NCBI GenBank assembly: GCA_003240625.1
Contig: QFMX01000003.1
Span: 62,001-126,000, forward strand
Source: Sphingomonas taxi
GTDB taxonomy: Bacteria; Pseudomonadota; Alphaproteobacteria; Sphingomonadales; Sphingomonadaceae
Length of the DNA stretch: 64,000 nucleotides
Direction of reading: 5' to 3'
Below are positions 63,696-64,000 of this stretch, in pieces. Position 1 is the stretch's first letter, and every line of letters starts with the position of its first letter. The notes beneath the pieces are model-generated. The model saw only the letters and a program-made list of their open reading frames with translations. It did not search any database and was not told the DNA's origin. The position numbers and the translations under genes were made by a program.

Positions 63696-64000
63696 TTACC
63701 CTCCCGAAACGCCGCCGCCCGCGGCCTGGAACAGCGCGACCGTGTCCGACAACCGCGCGGCGCGCGCCTGCACCGCCTGCGCGCGAGCCTGCGCGTCGGT
63801 GGCGGTGGCGTTGAGCAGCGCGGGCGTGCCGACGTCGCCGAGCGCGAGCTGGCGGCGGACGAACCCGAGCGCTCGCCCCGACGCATCGGTCGCCCGCGTG
63901 GCGGAGTCGAGCGCGTCGGCATCGGTCCGTAGCCCGGTCAGCGCGTCGGACACGTCGCCGAACGCCTGGAGCACCGCGGCACGATATTGCGCCTTGGCCG
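63696..64000 (-). CDS. Outer-membrane efflux factor, NodT/TolC family, C-terminal part (5' end outside window)
   Basis: The frame is open to the window edge, so the gene begins beyond 64000. The visible 100 residues read KAQYRAAVLQAFGDVSDAL and ALGFVRRQLALGDVGTPALLNA, the second helical repeat of RND-linked outer-membrane factors. The protein would connect an inner-membrane pump to the outer membrane. Pump and adaptor genes, if adjacent, lie to the right of the window. Confidence 0.85.
   Translation of the reverse strand, partial: AKAQYRAAVLQAFGDVSDALTGLRTDADALDSATRATDASGRALGFVRRQLALGDVGTPALLNATATDAQARAQAVQARAARLSDTVALFQAAGGGVSGG

Overview
The window is GC-rich, densely packed alphaproteobacterial chromosome. 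It suggests a Sphingomonas-type member of the Sphingomonadaceae. The reasons are the gene families present (TonB-dependent receptors, FadL, DcaP-type porin, PaoABC-type molybdoenzymes, DUF2147/DUF3617/DUF6629 proteins) and several families of intergenic palindromic repeats of the kind common in sphingomonads. No rRNA, tRNA, CRISPR array, phage or insertion sequence was found. About 55 protein genes are supported.

Layout. (1) 1-6 kb: the end of a FadB/FadN-type beta-oxidation enzyme, a DUF2147 protein, a FadL fatty-acid channel, and a malate synthase G / gamma-carbonic-anhydrase pair facing a LysR regulator. Together these suggest fatty acid and acetate use through the glyoxylate route. (2) 6.9-11.1 kb: a MarR regulator divergent from the homogentisate pathway (hppD, hmgA, maiA, plus a small Rieske protein), with a perfect inverted repeat in the shared promoter region. 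(3) 12.2-17.0 kb: a complete yjfIJKLMC-like module (DUF2170, PspA, DUF2491, DUF350, DUF1190 lipoprotein, glutathionylspermidine-synthase-like ATP-grasp ligase). It is split into two divergent operons, and an ankyrin-repeat gene is appended to one of them. This is the least understood set of genes here. (4) 17-29 kb: two glutathione transferases, a lipoamide-dehydrogenase-like flavoprotein, a Tat-exported paoABC aldehyde dehydrogenase, a Crp/Fnr regulator facing a class II aldolase, an MFS symporter and a porin.

(5) 29.3-35.5 kb: acetyl-CoA synthetase, translationally coupled to a LuxR-type response regulator, facing an SLC5-fused hybrid histidine kinase. This is the CrbS/CrbR acetate-switch arrangement. 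The kinase gene has a one-base frameshift and no ordinary start codon before its first membrane helix. (6) 35.5-39.7 kb: a TPP riboswitch heads a TonB receptor, an APH-fold kinase and a PnuC/PnuT transporter, forming a thiamine salvage operon. (7) 39.8-51.4 kb: a DUF6629 protein, an Ntn-type acylase, small secreted or hypothetical proteins, a second TonB receptor, a divergent nucleoside hydrolase, and a second three-subunit molybdoenzyme without a Tat signal.

(8) 51.7-63.0 kb: a complete assimilatory nitrate cluster: nasT and nasS regulators, a leader RNA with ANTAR-type hexaloop hairpins followed by an intrinsic terminator, a nitrate MFS transporter, nirB, nirD, nasA, a siroheme-forming uroporphyrinogen methyltransferase and an FAD reductase. 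NasS/NasT would let transcription pass the leader terminator when nitrate is present. (9) 63.1-64 kb: a degenerate retropepsin-like protein and the end of a NodT-family outer-membrane efflux factor, cut by the window edge.
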